This document shows, piece by piece, positions 8,983 through 16,727 of a DNA stretch of 33,424 nucleotides; the first letter of the stretch is position 1; each line of letters starts with the position of its first letter. A model generated the notes under the pieces. That model was given only the letters and a program-made list of their open reading frames with translations, did no database searches and had not been told where the DNA came from. The position numbers were made by a program, and so were the translations under genes. This stretch comes from a virus: positions 1 to 33,424 of the IMG/VR virus record IMGVR_UViG_3300025085_000096. The stretch is one strand, 5' to 3'.

Positions 8983-9938
8983 TTAGATTGATCCTTCATT
9001 AATTGCGCCGCATATTGCTCATTTGAGAGTCCAAGCCGCTTGGCGAGAGAGGCTTGCGTTGAGGTAAGTCGCACTGTGCGTGATTTTTTCGTCGTTCTCG
9101 ACGGTGCAGCAACCACGGGGCCACCTTGACGTTGGGGTGCTTGTACCTCTACTTGCCCATCGTCAAACTTATCTGGAAAGACCTGTCTCATGGCCTTGTC
9201 AATTTCTGTATAATACTGATCTGTATTTGGATCAATCCCTGATTGTACAAGCTTTTGATGCACACCATATGCATAGCCTGTCATTTCAGGAGTTTCAGGA
9301 TTCTCAAACCAAGTATTTTTCTTACCCCACTCTAAAGCGCGTGGATCAACTTGCGGCTTAGCGGGTGCCTGTTGTTGATATTGAGGCTGAGGCTGAGGCG
9401 CAGGTCTCTTCTGAGGTTTGTAGTTGGCTATCTTGTCTGCTTCTATTCTCAGAGAAGTGACCTTATCATTAGCCTCAAGGATTAAATCAGAATCCCCAGC
9501 GTCAATAGCCTCTTTATATGCTAACTTTGCGCGATCTAACTCAGCTTGAACACGACCTTTGGCTTGAGTAACAAGAGTTTCCTCTCCCTGTTCAAGAGTT
9601 TTTCTAAGACGCTCATTCTCAGCCTTAATAGACTCAGCATACTTTAGAGCTTCTTCGCGAAGTCTAATAGCTTCCTCTTTATTTCTACGCTGCTCATTGG
9701 CCTCATAAGTCATTTTCTTGAAACGCTTTTGAACACCCTCAGAATACTTATCTAACTCATCATCGTTAAAAGTTTCAGGAGCAGCATCTTCAGATTTACG
9801 GGGCCTACCACGATCCTCTTCTGGGGTATCGTCTACAATTTCAATTTCAAACTTATCATCAGACACAACATCTTGTGTATCAGGTGATTCGTTTCCAACA
9901 TCTTCCATCATTTCAGGTTCTGAAGCTAAGTTACTCAT
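8979..9938 (-). CDS. Putative capsid scaffolding protein
   Basis: A 319-residue, acidic, Gln/Glu/Lys-rich protein. Residues about 1-60 are strongly acidic. Residues about 75-175 form a long predicted coiled coil (EQRRNKEEAIRLREEALKYA, KAENERLRKTLEQGEETLV). A Pro/Gln linker follows (around PAPQPQPQYQQQ), then a basic C-terminal segment (SRTTKKSRTVRLTSTQASLA). Acidic coiled-coil plus a basic C-terminal capsid-binding tail is the classic scaffold layout, and the gene sits between portal and capsid. Start and stop overlap both neighbours. Assigned by architecture and context. Confidence 0.8.
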   Translation of the reverse strand: MSNLASEPEMMEDVGNESPDTQDVVSDDKFEIEIVDDTPEEDRGRPRKSEDAAPETFNDDELDKYSEGVQKRFKKMTYEANEQRRNKEEAIRLREEALKYAESIKAENERLRKTLEQGEETLVTQAKGRVQAELDRAKLAYKEAIDAGDSDLILEANDKVTSLRIEADKIANYKPQKRPAPQPQPQYQQQAPAKPQVDPRALEWGKKNTWFENPETPEMTGYAYGVHQKLVQSGIDPNTDQYYTEIDKAMRQVFPDKFDDGQVEVQAPQRQGGPVVAAPSRTTKKSRTVRLTSTQASLAKRLGLSNEQYAAQLMKDQSK

Positions 9939-10303
9939 GCCCGTGTATACCCCCTTGGATCGTCAACAACGGCCTCAACAGTGTCATCATTCACTAATCG
10001 AAACTCTTTGCCATGTATTTTGAATCTGGTTCCTGAGTAGGATCTAAAGATTACAAAGTCACCCTCTTTGCAGTAGGCTCCATTTGGGAATCTTTCCTTA
10101 TCAGAATATGCATCTGGCCCAGTCTTTATAACAAAACCAATAATAGATGCTGTTTCTTCTGCTTGTCTGAGGCCATCTGGCATATAGACGCCACCCTCAG
10201 TCTTCTCATTAACCTCAACAGTGCTAATAAGAACCTTGTAGCCTTTAGGTTCAGGTAACTGAGTCGCTACTTTTTCCTCAGTTATTTTAGTGTCTGCATA
10301 CAT
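9935..10303 (-). CDS. GroES-like co-chaperonin (Cpn10 family)
   Basis: A 122-residue protein with the Cpn10 beta-barrel pattern. It has LPEPKGYKVLISTVEVNEKT (residues 16-35), a GroES-type mobile-loop region around EGGVYMPDGLRQ (36-47), a middle GFVIKTGPDAYSD, and the roof/base strands KEGDFVIFRSYSGTRFKI then KEFRLVNDDTVEAVV. GroES-like proteins cap GroEL; phage versions such as T4 gp31 help fold the capsid protein. Its place just before scaffold and capsid fits that job. The IVL tripeptide of GroES is replaced by VYM, so contact with host GroEL may differ. The start overlaps a motif resembling the 17-bp repeats (TTATATACCTT at 10305-10315). Confidence 0.85.
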   Translation of the reverse strand: MYADTKITEEKVATQLPEPKGYKVLISTVEVNEKTEGGVYMPDGLRQAEETASIIGFVIKTGPDAYSDKERFPNGAYCKEGDFVIFRSYSGTRFKIHGKEFRLVNDDTVEAVVDDPRGYTRA

Positions 10304-10378
10304 TTTATATACCTTGCAGTGATTAGGTTCACAGAAACCGTGCGCGGATTACCCCACGAAGCCCCCATATGTAGAAAT

Positions 10379-10392
10379 AGTTCAATTGAACT
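10379..10392. repeat. Palindrome copy 3, AGTTC-AATT-GAACT
   Basis: Perfect arms and a fully palindromic centre. It overlaps the TAA stop of the minus-strand gene at 10392-10580, inside an 88-bp gap before the GroES-like gene. Confidence 0.85.
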
Positions 10393-10580
10393 TATTGTTC
10401 AATAAATCTTTTGTCCATTTCCTGTAAATCAGCTTCAAGTAACTTTAAAGCCTCATATCTCCCAACAAGTCTGTTGTAGTCTTCCATAGTTTGCGCTTGG
10501 CCCCCAGCCAAGAACTGTTCTATTTCAACTTTATAATCGGAGATACTACGCTGCATGAGCGCAATAACTGTATCATCCAT
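10392..10580 (-). CDS. Small coiled-coil protein next to the portal
   Basis: A 62-residue protein (MDDTVIALMQRSISDYKVEI; DYNRLVGRYEALKLLEADLQ) predicted to be almost entirely helical. Small proteins with this pattern, including the RLVGRYEAL block, often follow portal genes in podovirus-like phages, but their function is not established. It overlaps the portal stop by 8 bp, so translation is probably coupled. The stop codon is fused with a palindrome copy. Confidence 0.65.
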   Translation of the reverse strand: MDDTVIALMQRSISDYKVEIEQFLAGGQAQTMEDYNRLVGRYEALKLLEADLQEMDKRFIEQ

Positions 10581-12987
10581 CTCCCTTACCTAGCTCCTTT
10601 GCTAATTCAACACCAAGTTTCGCCCCAGCTTGCTGGTCTGCTCGCTGAGAGTTATCAAGATCGGTAGCCAGCTTAACCCCTAGCTTGGCACCCTCTCTTT
10701 GATTAGTGGCTTTTATCTTTTCAGCTTCAAGCTGAAGTTTAGCCGTGTCTAGTTGCATCTTATGCTGAAGCTCTTGAGCTTTTAACTGAAGCTCTTGCTG
10801 CTGCATCTGAACCACAGGATCTTGCTGTTGGGCTTGAGCTTGCTCTTGGGCGGCTTCCGCTTGATCCTTCTTCAGAAGTTTCTCTGCTGCATCCTTAGCC
10901 AACCTAGAGATCTCAACCTCTACATCTTCAGGAAGGTTCTGGTCTTCACTTGGCAATTCAACACCAAGCATTTTCTCCATTTCCCTACGATACTGGAACG
11001 CAACATGCTCTGTAATATGAGCCGCCATTGATTGCTGTATCACTTGAGCAAATGGAGACTGTCCTATCATCTGAGCCAGCTTAGGATCTTGGGCAGCAGA
11101 CATATGAACAGCTAAGTGAGCTTCATGATCCTGATATTTAAATGCCTTAACTGGCTCTTGCTTCAAGATCATCATGTTCTCAGTTACGGGGTCAGCAGGC
11201 TTGATATCATCAGGAAGCTTAATAAGATCATCAGCATCTTGAATACCAAGAACCTCAAGCATCTGTCTGTGCAACTTGCCCATGTCATACAACTGAGGAG
11301 CTTGCTGAGCTAGCTGCAATGCAGCTTGATACTGCATGATCCTTTGAGACATCGTGGCAGCATTAGGATCTGAGACTGGTATGACATCTATGCGCTTATC
11401 AAAGTCATCTGTCCTACTGAAGTCTCCATCAACTTCATAGGCATACTCTTCTGGCATATAGTCATGAACAATCTTAGCAAGAAGTCGTAACTCTTTTTTC
11501 ATAGCTGCATGAAGGCGAGCCTGTACACCAGACATTACCTTCATTGAACGCTCCATGAGGGCAAGAGTTGTGCCCACGGGTGCCTGTGCGTTAGTATCTC
11601 CTACTTGGATGTCTGCGACTGAGCCAATGCGGCGTCCCTCTTCGACAATATTTCCAAGTAAAGAGTACAGTACGCTTGATGGCTCTTTGTAAGGGATAAA
11701 CGTAATCGAGTCACGGATGGCACCGCCCGGTACGTCCACATCCCTAAATTCACCCGGCATAAGAGGAGTGTCATCCCCCTTAATACGAAGACCGCGAGCT
11801 TTAAGACCCGCTGGCAAATTCGACAGTGTGCCAGCATCCACCAACTGACGAAGGATAGATGTAGCCGACTTAGCAAGTCCACCAATAAGGTGTATAAGAC
11901 CTGTTCCATAGAAGCCCAAGCCCGGCAGATAGCGGTAGTGAACGAAGTGTAAACGCTTCTTTTTCCTCTGATCATCCTCGTACCAGTTCTTTCTTATGGA
12001 TAAAATTTCTCTTGATGACTTATCAATCGTCACAACATATGGACGAGCAATACCATCTGGGTCATCAAACTCATCTGGCATGTTAATCGTTACATGCATT
12101 TCAAGTATTGTGTGGCGGTCATCGTCTTCAATTACCGCGCTTTCCCCATCTAACTCATCGTATTTCTCTTGGATATCAGAGAAGTCTGGAGATGGCGCAG
12201 GTAACTCTACGTCACGATAGAAGCCAGCAACTTGAAGTTCTCTTATTTCGTTTTCGCTTTTCTTCATGACATGCGTGTATCGCGGGCATGTCATTAAGTC
12301 TGTTGCTCCATAAGATACAACAAACTCTTCAGATGGAACGAACACAGCGCAGGGCCTGTCCATTAAAGGGTCATAGTAAACTTTTTTAAACGCAGACCCA
12401 GCTAGAGGAAGCTTGAAAAGCATTTGCTCTAGTTCGTCACGATATTCTGTCATCTCTTCTGTAAGAAGATAGTTCATTTCGTTTTGAACACGATCAGCTT
12501 GATCTGCTTTCTCTGGGGTCATCTTCCCCATAATCTTTGATCTAACAGGACCACCAGCAGGGAAAAGCTCTCCCATTGCTTGAGCTTGGAACCTAACGAC
12601 AGATTCTGTAAGCACAGGGTGGAATACACCAGACGCACCAGCCCAAGGCTGCTGTCTGTCTTCAATCTTCATGCCAAGTAGATCTAAACCTTTTACATAA
12701 GCCCTAGCCCAGTCAGAGCGTGACTCACGGTCAGACTCAAAATCACTAACAAGCTCAGATGCCATAGATTCAAGTTCTGACTCCTCTATGAACTCAGCCA
12801 AGTTTGAGTCATGATCTGGACCCATCAGATTTTCAGCAAGGCTACCTTCAAAGTCAATGATAACACCACCGTCATCTGTTTCCATGGAAATGGAATCTGG
12901 ATTTACAATCTCAACAGTAAGCTCTTCTTCAGATGGATTCTCTTCAATCTCTACATCAGAAGGAACCATTGGTTTTTCTATAGCCAT
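10573..12987 (-). CDS. Portal protein
   Basis: An 804-residue protein, in the size range of P22-like podovirus portals. Diagnostic stretches are SRSDWARAYVKGLDLLGMKI with QPWAGASGVFHPVLTESVVR (about residues 90-130), EYRDELEQMLFKLPLAGSAF, VFVPSEEFVVSYGATDL, and GLGFYGTGLIHLIGGLAKSA. The C-terminal about 150 residues are Gln/Ala/Lys-rich coiled coil (LQLKAQELQHKMQLDTAKLQ), like the barrel helices of large portals. It forms the dodecameric vertex through which DNA is packaged by the terminase encoded upstream. There is a clear ribosome binding site (GAAGGTGATTC) just before the ATG. Confidence 0.88.
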   Translation of the reverse strand: MAIEKPMVPSDVEIEENPSEEELTVEIVNPDSISMETDDGGVIIDFEGSLAENLMGPDHDSNLAEFIEESELESMASELVSDFESDRESRSDWARAYVKGLDLLGMKIEDRQQPWAGASGVFHPVLTESVVRFQAQAMGELFPAGGPVRSKIMGKMTPEKADQADRVQNEMNYLLTEEMTEYRDELEQMLFKLPLAGSAFKKVYYDPLMDRPCAVFVPSEEFVVSYGATDLMTCPRYTHVMKKSENEIRELQVAGFYRDVELPAPSPDFSDIQEKYDELDGESAVIEDDDRHTILEMHVTINMPDEFDDPDGIARPYVVTIDKSSREILSIRKNWYEDDQRKKKRLHFVHYRYLPGLGFYGTGLIHLIGGLAKSATSILRQLVDAGTLSNLPAGLKARGLRIKGDDTPLMPGEFRDVDVPGGAIRDSITFIPYKEPSSVLYSLLGNIVEEGRRIGSVADIQVGDTNAQAPVGTTLALMERSMKVMSGVQARLHAAMKKELRLLAKIVHDYMPEEYAYEVDGDFSRTDDFDKRIDVIPVSDPNAATMSQRIMQYQAALQLAQQAPQLYDMGKLHRQMLEVLGIQDADDLIKLPDDIKPADPVTENMMILKQEPVKAFKYQDHEAHLAVHMSAAQDPKLAQMIGQSPFAQVIQQSMAAHITEHVAFQYRREMEKMLGVELPSEDQNLPEDVEVEISRLAKDAAEKLLKKDQAEAAQEQAQAQQQDPVVQMQQQELQLKAQELQHKMQLDTAKLQLEAEKIKATNQREGAKLGVKLATDLDNSQRADQQAGAKLGVELAKELGKGDG

Positions 12988-13039
12988 GAATCACCTTCAG
13001 CTTGTGTAAGTGGACATTATCAAAATATTATTGTGCGGT

Positions 13040-13108
13040 CTAGTGTCGAGGTGGGCAACTTGGGGGAAGCCACCACACCCCGACTAGGGCACTGGGAGAT
13101 GCACCCAT
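13040..13108 (-). other. Possible 22-codon leader ORF / structured leader upstream of the portal gene
   Basis: In the 182-bp gap between divergent genes, the minus strand has AAAGGATG-like ribosome binding sequence, then ATG at 13108 and 22 codons (MGASPSALVGVWWLPPSCPP and two more residues) to a TAG. The same DNA can fold: GGTGG/CCACC and GTCG/CGAC arms around 13046-13085. It may be a leader peptide, a structured leader, or neither. Confidence 0.25.
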
Positions 13109-13134
13109 AATCATCCTTTAACTTAGACAGGCTG

Positions 13135-13163
13135 TTGAAACAAATATTATATTACTGTATTAA
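13135..13163 (+). promoter_or_regulatory. Putative sigma70-type promoter for the small plus-strand cassette
   Basis: TTGAAA (13135-13140), a 17-bp AT-rich spacer and TATTAA (13158-13163). The start codon at 13170 lies only 6 bp beyond the -10 box, so the first transcript would be leaderless or nearly so. Supported by sequence match and by the strand switch here. Confidence 0.5.
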
Positions 13164-13169
13164 AAAATC

Positions 13170-13391
13170 ATGGATAACATGTTGATTTGGAACATCGTAT
13201 TAACTTTTGTGGTTCTACCCATAGGGTGGTGGGCCAATCAAATCGCATCTGAAGTAAAGCGCCTCAATATTCTTTTGAACATGACAAGAGAGAATTATAT
13301 AAAGAGGGAAGATCATGCGGGGGAACTTGGGAGAGTTGTTGATCACCTCGTTAGGCTTGAAGGCAAGATAGACAAACTTGCAGAGAAATAG
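13170..13391 (+). CDS. Small membrane protein with coiled-coil tail, holin-like
   Basis: A 73-residue protein. The first about 25 residues form one hydrophobic segment (MLIWNIVLTFVVLPIGWWA), followed by a charged helical tail with a heptad-like pattern (ELGRVVDHLVRLEGKIDKLA). One N-terminal membrane helix plus a soluble coiled coil is common among small phage proteins of lysis cassettes. It could be a holin, a spanin-like component or an unrelated inner-membrane protein. It is the first gene of a plus-strand group placed inside the minus-strand late region. The start may be ATG 13170 or ATG 13179; neither has a strong Shine-Dalgarno site. Confidence 0.6.
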   Translation: MDNMLIWNIVLTFVVLPIGWWANQIASEVKRLNILLNMTRENYIKREDHAGELGRVVDHLVRLEGKIDKLAEK

Positions 13392-13410
13392 GGGGAGATA
13401 GGCATGAGAT

Positions 13411-13599
13411 ATGTTTATATGCGCCCTAACAGCGGTATTAGCTAGTCAAAGCCCGACTATAGGTCTGCACCAGACCTGTGAGTATAGGTGCCCTAGAAAA
13501 GTTTCGCAGTTTTATTACCAATACCCAGCCAAGGTAAGAGTTCCTTGGAAGCACTTCTGCCCACCATACATCGTTGTTGGTAGGGGGAGAAGGACATGA
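13411..13599 (+). CDS. Small Cys-containing secreted protein, possible lysis-cassette member; start uncertain
   Basis: A 62-residue frame with a short hydrophobic N-terminus (MFICALTAVLAS) resembling a signal peptide, then three further cysteines in TCEYRCPRK and KHFCPPYIVV. Secreted small proteins of this kind occur in phage lysis regions. The best ribosome binding site (GGGGGAG, 13391-13397) is correctly spaced for a different ATG at 13404, whose frame stops after 13 codons. Losing one T near 13413-13415 would join that start to this frame and give a better signal peptide, so an indel is possible. The stop overlaps the next start (ATGA). Confidence 0.5.
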   Translation: MFICALTAVLASQSPTIGLHQTCEYRCPRKVSQFYYQYPAKVRVPWKHFCPPYIVVGRGRRT

Positions 13600-14039
13600 T
13601 TGATCCATTTACAGCGCTTGCCGCTGTGAAATCTGCCGTATCCGCAGGCAAAGAATTGGTAAATGTCACCAAGCAGATTGGTGAGTTTTTTGACGGGGTT
13701 GATGATTTACGCGCTGCCCATGAAAGAAAGAAAAACAGCTTATTCTCTGGGTCGGATGAAAACGCGATGGAGACGTTTGTGAACTTACAAAGGGCCAAAG
13801 ACGCGGAAGAGGAGCTTCGCCAGATCGTCATTGCAACCAGAGGTTTTAGCGCGTGGGGTGAACTGCAAGCCATACGGGTGCAAGCAAGAAAAGATCGCAA
13901 GGCAAAGCTTGAGGCTGAAAGAAAACGTAAAGCAAAGCGGATTGAACGTATTATCGTTTACGGTGGCTCCGCAATTATTGTTTCAATAATGATTGGCATA
14001 ACGGTTGTAATAATCTTGGCAAAGCAAGGTAGACTATGA
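13596..14039 (+). CDS. Small protein with C-terminal membrane helix, unknown role
   Basis: A 147-residue protein. The N-terminal part (MIDPFTALAAVKSAVSAGKE) is typical of a group of phage proteins encoded near lysis or tail genes. The middle is a highly charged, probably coiled-coil region (ERKRKAKRIERI). The C-terminus is a single membrane helix (GGSAIIVSIMIGITVVIILA) with a short basic end. This fits a tail-anchored inner membrane protein. Overlaps of 4 bp with both neighbours show a compact operon. Lysis function, such as antiholin or spanin, is only suggested by context. Confidence 0.65.
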   Translation: MIDPFTALAAVKSAVSAGKELVNVTKQIGEFFDGVDDLRAAHERKKNSLFSGSDENAMETFVNLQRAKDAEEELRQIVIATRGFSAWGELQAIRVQARKDRKAKLEAERKRKAKRIERIIVYGGSAIIVSIMIGITVVIILAKQGRL

Positions 14040-14290
14040 GTGACGGTCTAAGTGGTGTGGGGTCAGCCCCATTTAACATTCAGTCGGATATCCACCAACA
14101 GACTCAAAGTCGTGAGCGAATAGAAGCTCACCTTGCTGAGCAGAGGGTGGAGAAAGAACATAGGGCTAATCACAGTCACCTAGAGGCGTTAGCAAAACAA
14201 AGGTTTGACTTAGGAGAGGCTTATGATCGCTTTGGTCGCAAGACTAATGCAGATAGACCCCAAGGAACTAAGATAAACATAGAGATTTAG
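14036..14290 (+). CDS. Small hydrophilic protein, unknown function
   Basis: An 84-residue charged protein (MSDGLSGVGSAPFNIQSDIH; then HLAEQRVEKEHRANHSHLEA and GEAYDRFGRKTNADRPQG). It has a predicted central helix and no membrane segment. It is the last gene of the plus-strand cassette; its TAG stop is fused to a palindrome that also abuts the stop of the converging terL gene. I do not recognise a family. Confidence 0.6.
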   Translation: MSDGLSGVGSAPFNIQSDIHQQTQSRERIEAHLAEQRVEKEHRANHSHLEALAKQRFDLGEAYDRFGRKTNADRPQGTKINIEI

Positions 14291-14302
14291 TTCAATAGAA
14301 CT
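14289..14302. repeat. Palindrome copy 4, AGTTC-AATA-GAACT, between convergent genes
   Basis: Perfect arms. The TAG stop of the plus-strand gene (14288-14290) runs into it on one side, and the terL TAA stop abuts it on the other, so one copy serves two convergent gene ends. Confidence 0.85.
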
Positions 14303-14303
14303 T

Positions 14304-15812
14304 TTAATAATACTCTACAGGACGCTGATACTTAGGCTCATCGTCCCAGTCATCTGACTCAGCCTTCACCCAACCGCCCTGCCTAAACCTCAATAGTGCC
14401 TGAGTAGTGGAATCCACATAGTCATCATGCTCTCCTGACGGGAAGGCAGCACACTCTTCGATAACTTCGTGTGCCCACTGGGTGGGTGGGTGCCATATAG
14501 ATCCACTGGCAAACAGATCAGTTACAGCGTTTGCCCTAGCAATTTTATCCTGCCCGCGAGAAGGAGTGAACTCTGTAACTGGGATACCCATTGCCCTCAG
14601 TTCAAATATTAGTGGGGCACCAGATGCTTTCTTCTCCACAATCATTTGATCTGGCTCATACTCCATGTACTTATCATAGGCAGCACGTTTTAAATCTGGG
14701 AACTCAAGCTTTTCTTTGTAGGCATCCAGCATGATTAGATTGGGCTGACTGCGCCCCGTGTCATCAGGATGGTAAAATACCCCCCATGTGGTGCAAGCAC
14801 TATAGTCAGATCTCTGTGTCTTGAGGAATGCGGTGTCCCAAGACTGCAATATGATCTCACAGGGGGGTGGGTTGGGTCTATCCCACTCTCTCCACCACTC
14901 ACGCTTGATGAGCGCCCCTTCCTCAGACGTGGGATTTTGCTGATATTGAGCATTCCACTTTGTAGGTGGAAGTTCTGCCCTCAAAGCATCTAGTTCATCT
15001 AGTGACCAGAACTCAGGCCAGAGGGGTTTACCCGAAGGCATTATAGCTGGGAACTCAATCACCTCCCAGTCGTCCATACCTTTTTTATTTCCTGTAGATT
15101 TCATTATCTGCCCAGTGAGATCTCGCAGAGACCACCGCGTCATCACGACAATGATAGCTCCACCGGGCTGTAATCGCTGACGTGGGCCAGATGTGTACCA
15201 TTCATATACACGATCATAGACTTCTGGATTGAATTGCCCCTGTTGGGCGTCCTGTTCTGAGTGAGGATCATCAATAATTAGGAGATCAGCACCTTTACCA
15301 GTAACTGCCCCACCAACACCAATGGCGAAGTAGTCACCGCGCTTGTTTGTGTTCCACCTTCCTGCCGCTTTAGAGTCAGATGACAGGGTTATACCGCTGA
15401 ACACGTTCTGGAAGTCCTCAGATTGTATGAGGTTCCGCACCTTCCTACCAAATCCAACTGCCAACTCAGCAGTGTGGGCGGTTTGAATGACTTTCTTTTC
15501 AGGATACTTTCCTAGAAACCATGCTGGCAGCAAGTAAGAGGCGAACTCTGACTTGGTATGACGGGGTGGCATGTTGATAATCAGACGTTTTAACTCACCA
15601 CTAGCCACACGTTCAAACGCACTCGCCATTTTCTGGTGATGCCGCCCACTAATAAAGCTAGGCCACATGAGATTCACAAAGGAAATGAAGTCTTCCTTAG
15701 CTTTCTTCTTGTTCTGCACATCCTCAAGAGCTTCAAGATCCTTGAGAAGGGCAGCTTTCTCATTGGGTGGTAGCTTTGATATCTGAGACAGAACTTGACT
15801 TAAATCTCGCAA
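14304..15812 (-). CDS. terL: Terminase large subunit
   Basis: A 502-residue DNA packaging ATPase and nuclease. The N-terminal ATPase has a Walker A-like PPRHTKS (82-88), Walker B DLLIIDDP (176-183) and the coupling motif MTRW (224-227). The C-terminal RNase H-like nuclease has SWDTA (324-328, Asp326) and HDDYVD (462-467) with the metal-binding Asp residues. The length is normal. The start is TTG at 15812, supported by a GGGGGAA ribosome binding sequence; there is no better ATG. It docks on the portal and works with the small subunit encoded at 16197-16727. The two genes are separated by 384 bp of unusual repeats. Confidence 0.93.
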   Translation of the reverse strand: MRDLSQVLSQISKLPPNEKAALLKDLEALEDVQNKKKAKEDFISFVNLMWPSFISGRHHQKMASAFERVASGELKRLIINMPPRHTKSEFASYLLPAWFLGKYPEKKVIQTAHTAELAVGFGRKVRNLIQSEDFQNVFSGITLSSDSKAAGRWNTNKRGDYFAIGVGGAVTGKGADLLIIDDPHSEQDAQQGQFNPEVYDRVYEWYTSGPRQRLQPGGAIIVVMTRWSLRDLTGQIMKSTGNKKGMDDWEVIEFPAIMPSGKPLWPEFWSLDELDALRAELPPTKWNAQYQQNPTSEEGALIKREWWREWDRPNPPPCEIILQSWDTAFLKTQRSDYSACTTWGVFYHPDDTGRSQPNLIMLDAYKEKLEFPDLKRAAYDKYMEYEPDQMIVEKKASGAPLIFELRAMGIPVTEFTPSRGQDKIARANAVTDLFASGSIWHPPTQWAHEVIEECAAFPSGEHDDYVDSTTQALLRFRQGGWVKAESDDWDDEPKYQRPVEYY

Positions 15813-15838
15813 GCCGTTCCCCCTATATATATCAGGTA

Positions 15839-15889
15839 AACAGTTATATACCTTTAACTGTTATATACCTTTAACAGATATATAACTTA
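15839..15889. repeat. AT-rich 17-bp tandem repeats (iteron-like), locus A
   Basis: On the minus strand the unit AAAGGTATATAACWGTT occurs twice in tandem (15839-15855 and 15856-15872), with a degenerate third unit to about 15889, flanked by TACCTGATATA / TATATCAGGTA boxes. A matching array lies at 27276-27309. The array is in the 384-bp gap upstream of terL. Phage promoter, operator array or origin iterons are the options. Confidence 0.75.
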
Positions 15890-16113
15890 TCTATACCTGA
15901 TATATAATAGTAGTAAATATATAATATGCTGTTTTATGAAAAAAGTTTAGAAAAGTTCAAGATTCTACTGGTTACCTCAAAACAATCCTTCACAACCTTC
16001 ACAACCTTCATGATCTCCGTAAGTCAATCATAGGGTGGGGTCTGTGTTTCACCAGTGTTTGAGATTATTTGTGTGTAATACTATGTATGGTCAGAATAAT
16101 CGGGCGCGCTCGC

Positions 16114-16139
16114 GGGGGGTGGTCGGGGGTGGGTGGGGG
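16114..16139 (+). other. G-quadruplex motif between terL and terS
   Basis: Four G-runs of 6, 5, 3 and 5 with loops of 5, 1 and 1 bases lie on the plus strand. The rest of the 15813-16196 gap holds the AT-rich repeats, a short CACAACCTT direct repeat near 15990 and no supported gene. Confidence 0.6.
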
Positions 16140-16176
16140 TAAAACTCCTTTTAATTCTGTGCGTGTGCGAGGCAAA

Positions 16177-16190
16177 AGTTCAATAGCACT
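16177..16190. repeat. Palindrome copy 5, variant AGTTC-AATA-GCACT
   Basis: One mismatch in the right arm. It lies 7 bp beyond the terS stop on the minus strand. A copy with the same substitution lies upstream of terS at 17016-17029. Confidence 0.7.
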
Positions 16191-16196
16191 TCTTTT

Positions 16197-16727
16197 TCAC
16201 ATGCCCAGCCGCTTGAGCCGTGCCTCGATATCCGCCTCGATCTCATCCGCGCTACGCTCCGCCTTGTCAGTGGTTTCCACACGATCAATCCATAGCCCGC
16301 AGTTCTTGCCAAGCAATTCCAAGGCCCGCACCCTTGCGCCATCCTGCACATCTTCGTTTAACGCAATCTCTTGAAGCTGTTTCAAAACCAGATCTGTTCG
16401 AGAGAGGCCCAACACGCGCTGCTCCGCTTCTTTTTCCAAAGCCATCTGCTCCAGCCTAGTTGAAACCTTGGGGTTCTCTGCTGCCAGTCTGTAAGCTTCC
16501 CTATGCACTGTAGCATCTGCCATGTTCTCCGCATCATACGCTGCTCTGTAGGCCTCTGAGAAGCTGCTGCCACTCATCACCGCCATGCAAAATGCTTCCT
16601 GCTTGTCCGTAAGCTGACTTGCTCCAGCGTTAGGGGATCTCTTGCGGGTTTTTTTTGGTTCACTGGCAGCTACTACCGTGAGCTTTGGCTTGCCTTTTGA
16701 CGTGCTGCTTGTCGGTGTTTTTTTCAT
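16197..16727 (-). CDS. terS: Terminase small subunit
   Basis: A 176-residue protein. After a basic, disordered N-terminus (residues 1-36), it has the small-terminase helix-turn-helix pattern SQLTDKQEAFCMAV, SFSEAYRAAYDAENM and NPKVSTRLEQM (about 37-100), then a helical oligomerisation region and an acidic C-terminus. This matches the Terminase_2-type family, whose ring recognises the packaging site and feeds DNA to TerL. It is the first late gene. The candidate binding region is the repeat block just upstream, whose first copy lies inside this gene's 5' end. Confidence 0.85.
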   Translation of the reverse strand: MKKTPTSSTSKGKPKLTVVAASEPKKTRKRSPNAGASQLTDKQEAFCMAVMSGSSFSEAYRAAYDAENMADATVHREAYRLAAENPKVSTRLEQMALEKEAEQRVLGLSRTDLVLKQLQEIALNEDVQDGARVRALELLGKNCGLWIDRVETTDKAERSADEIEADIEARLKRLGM

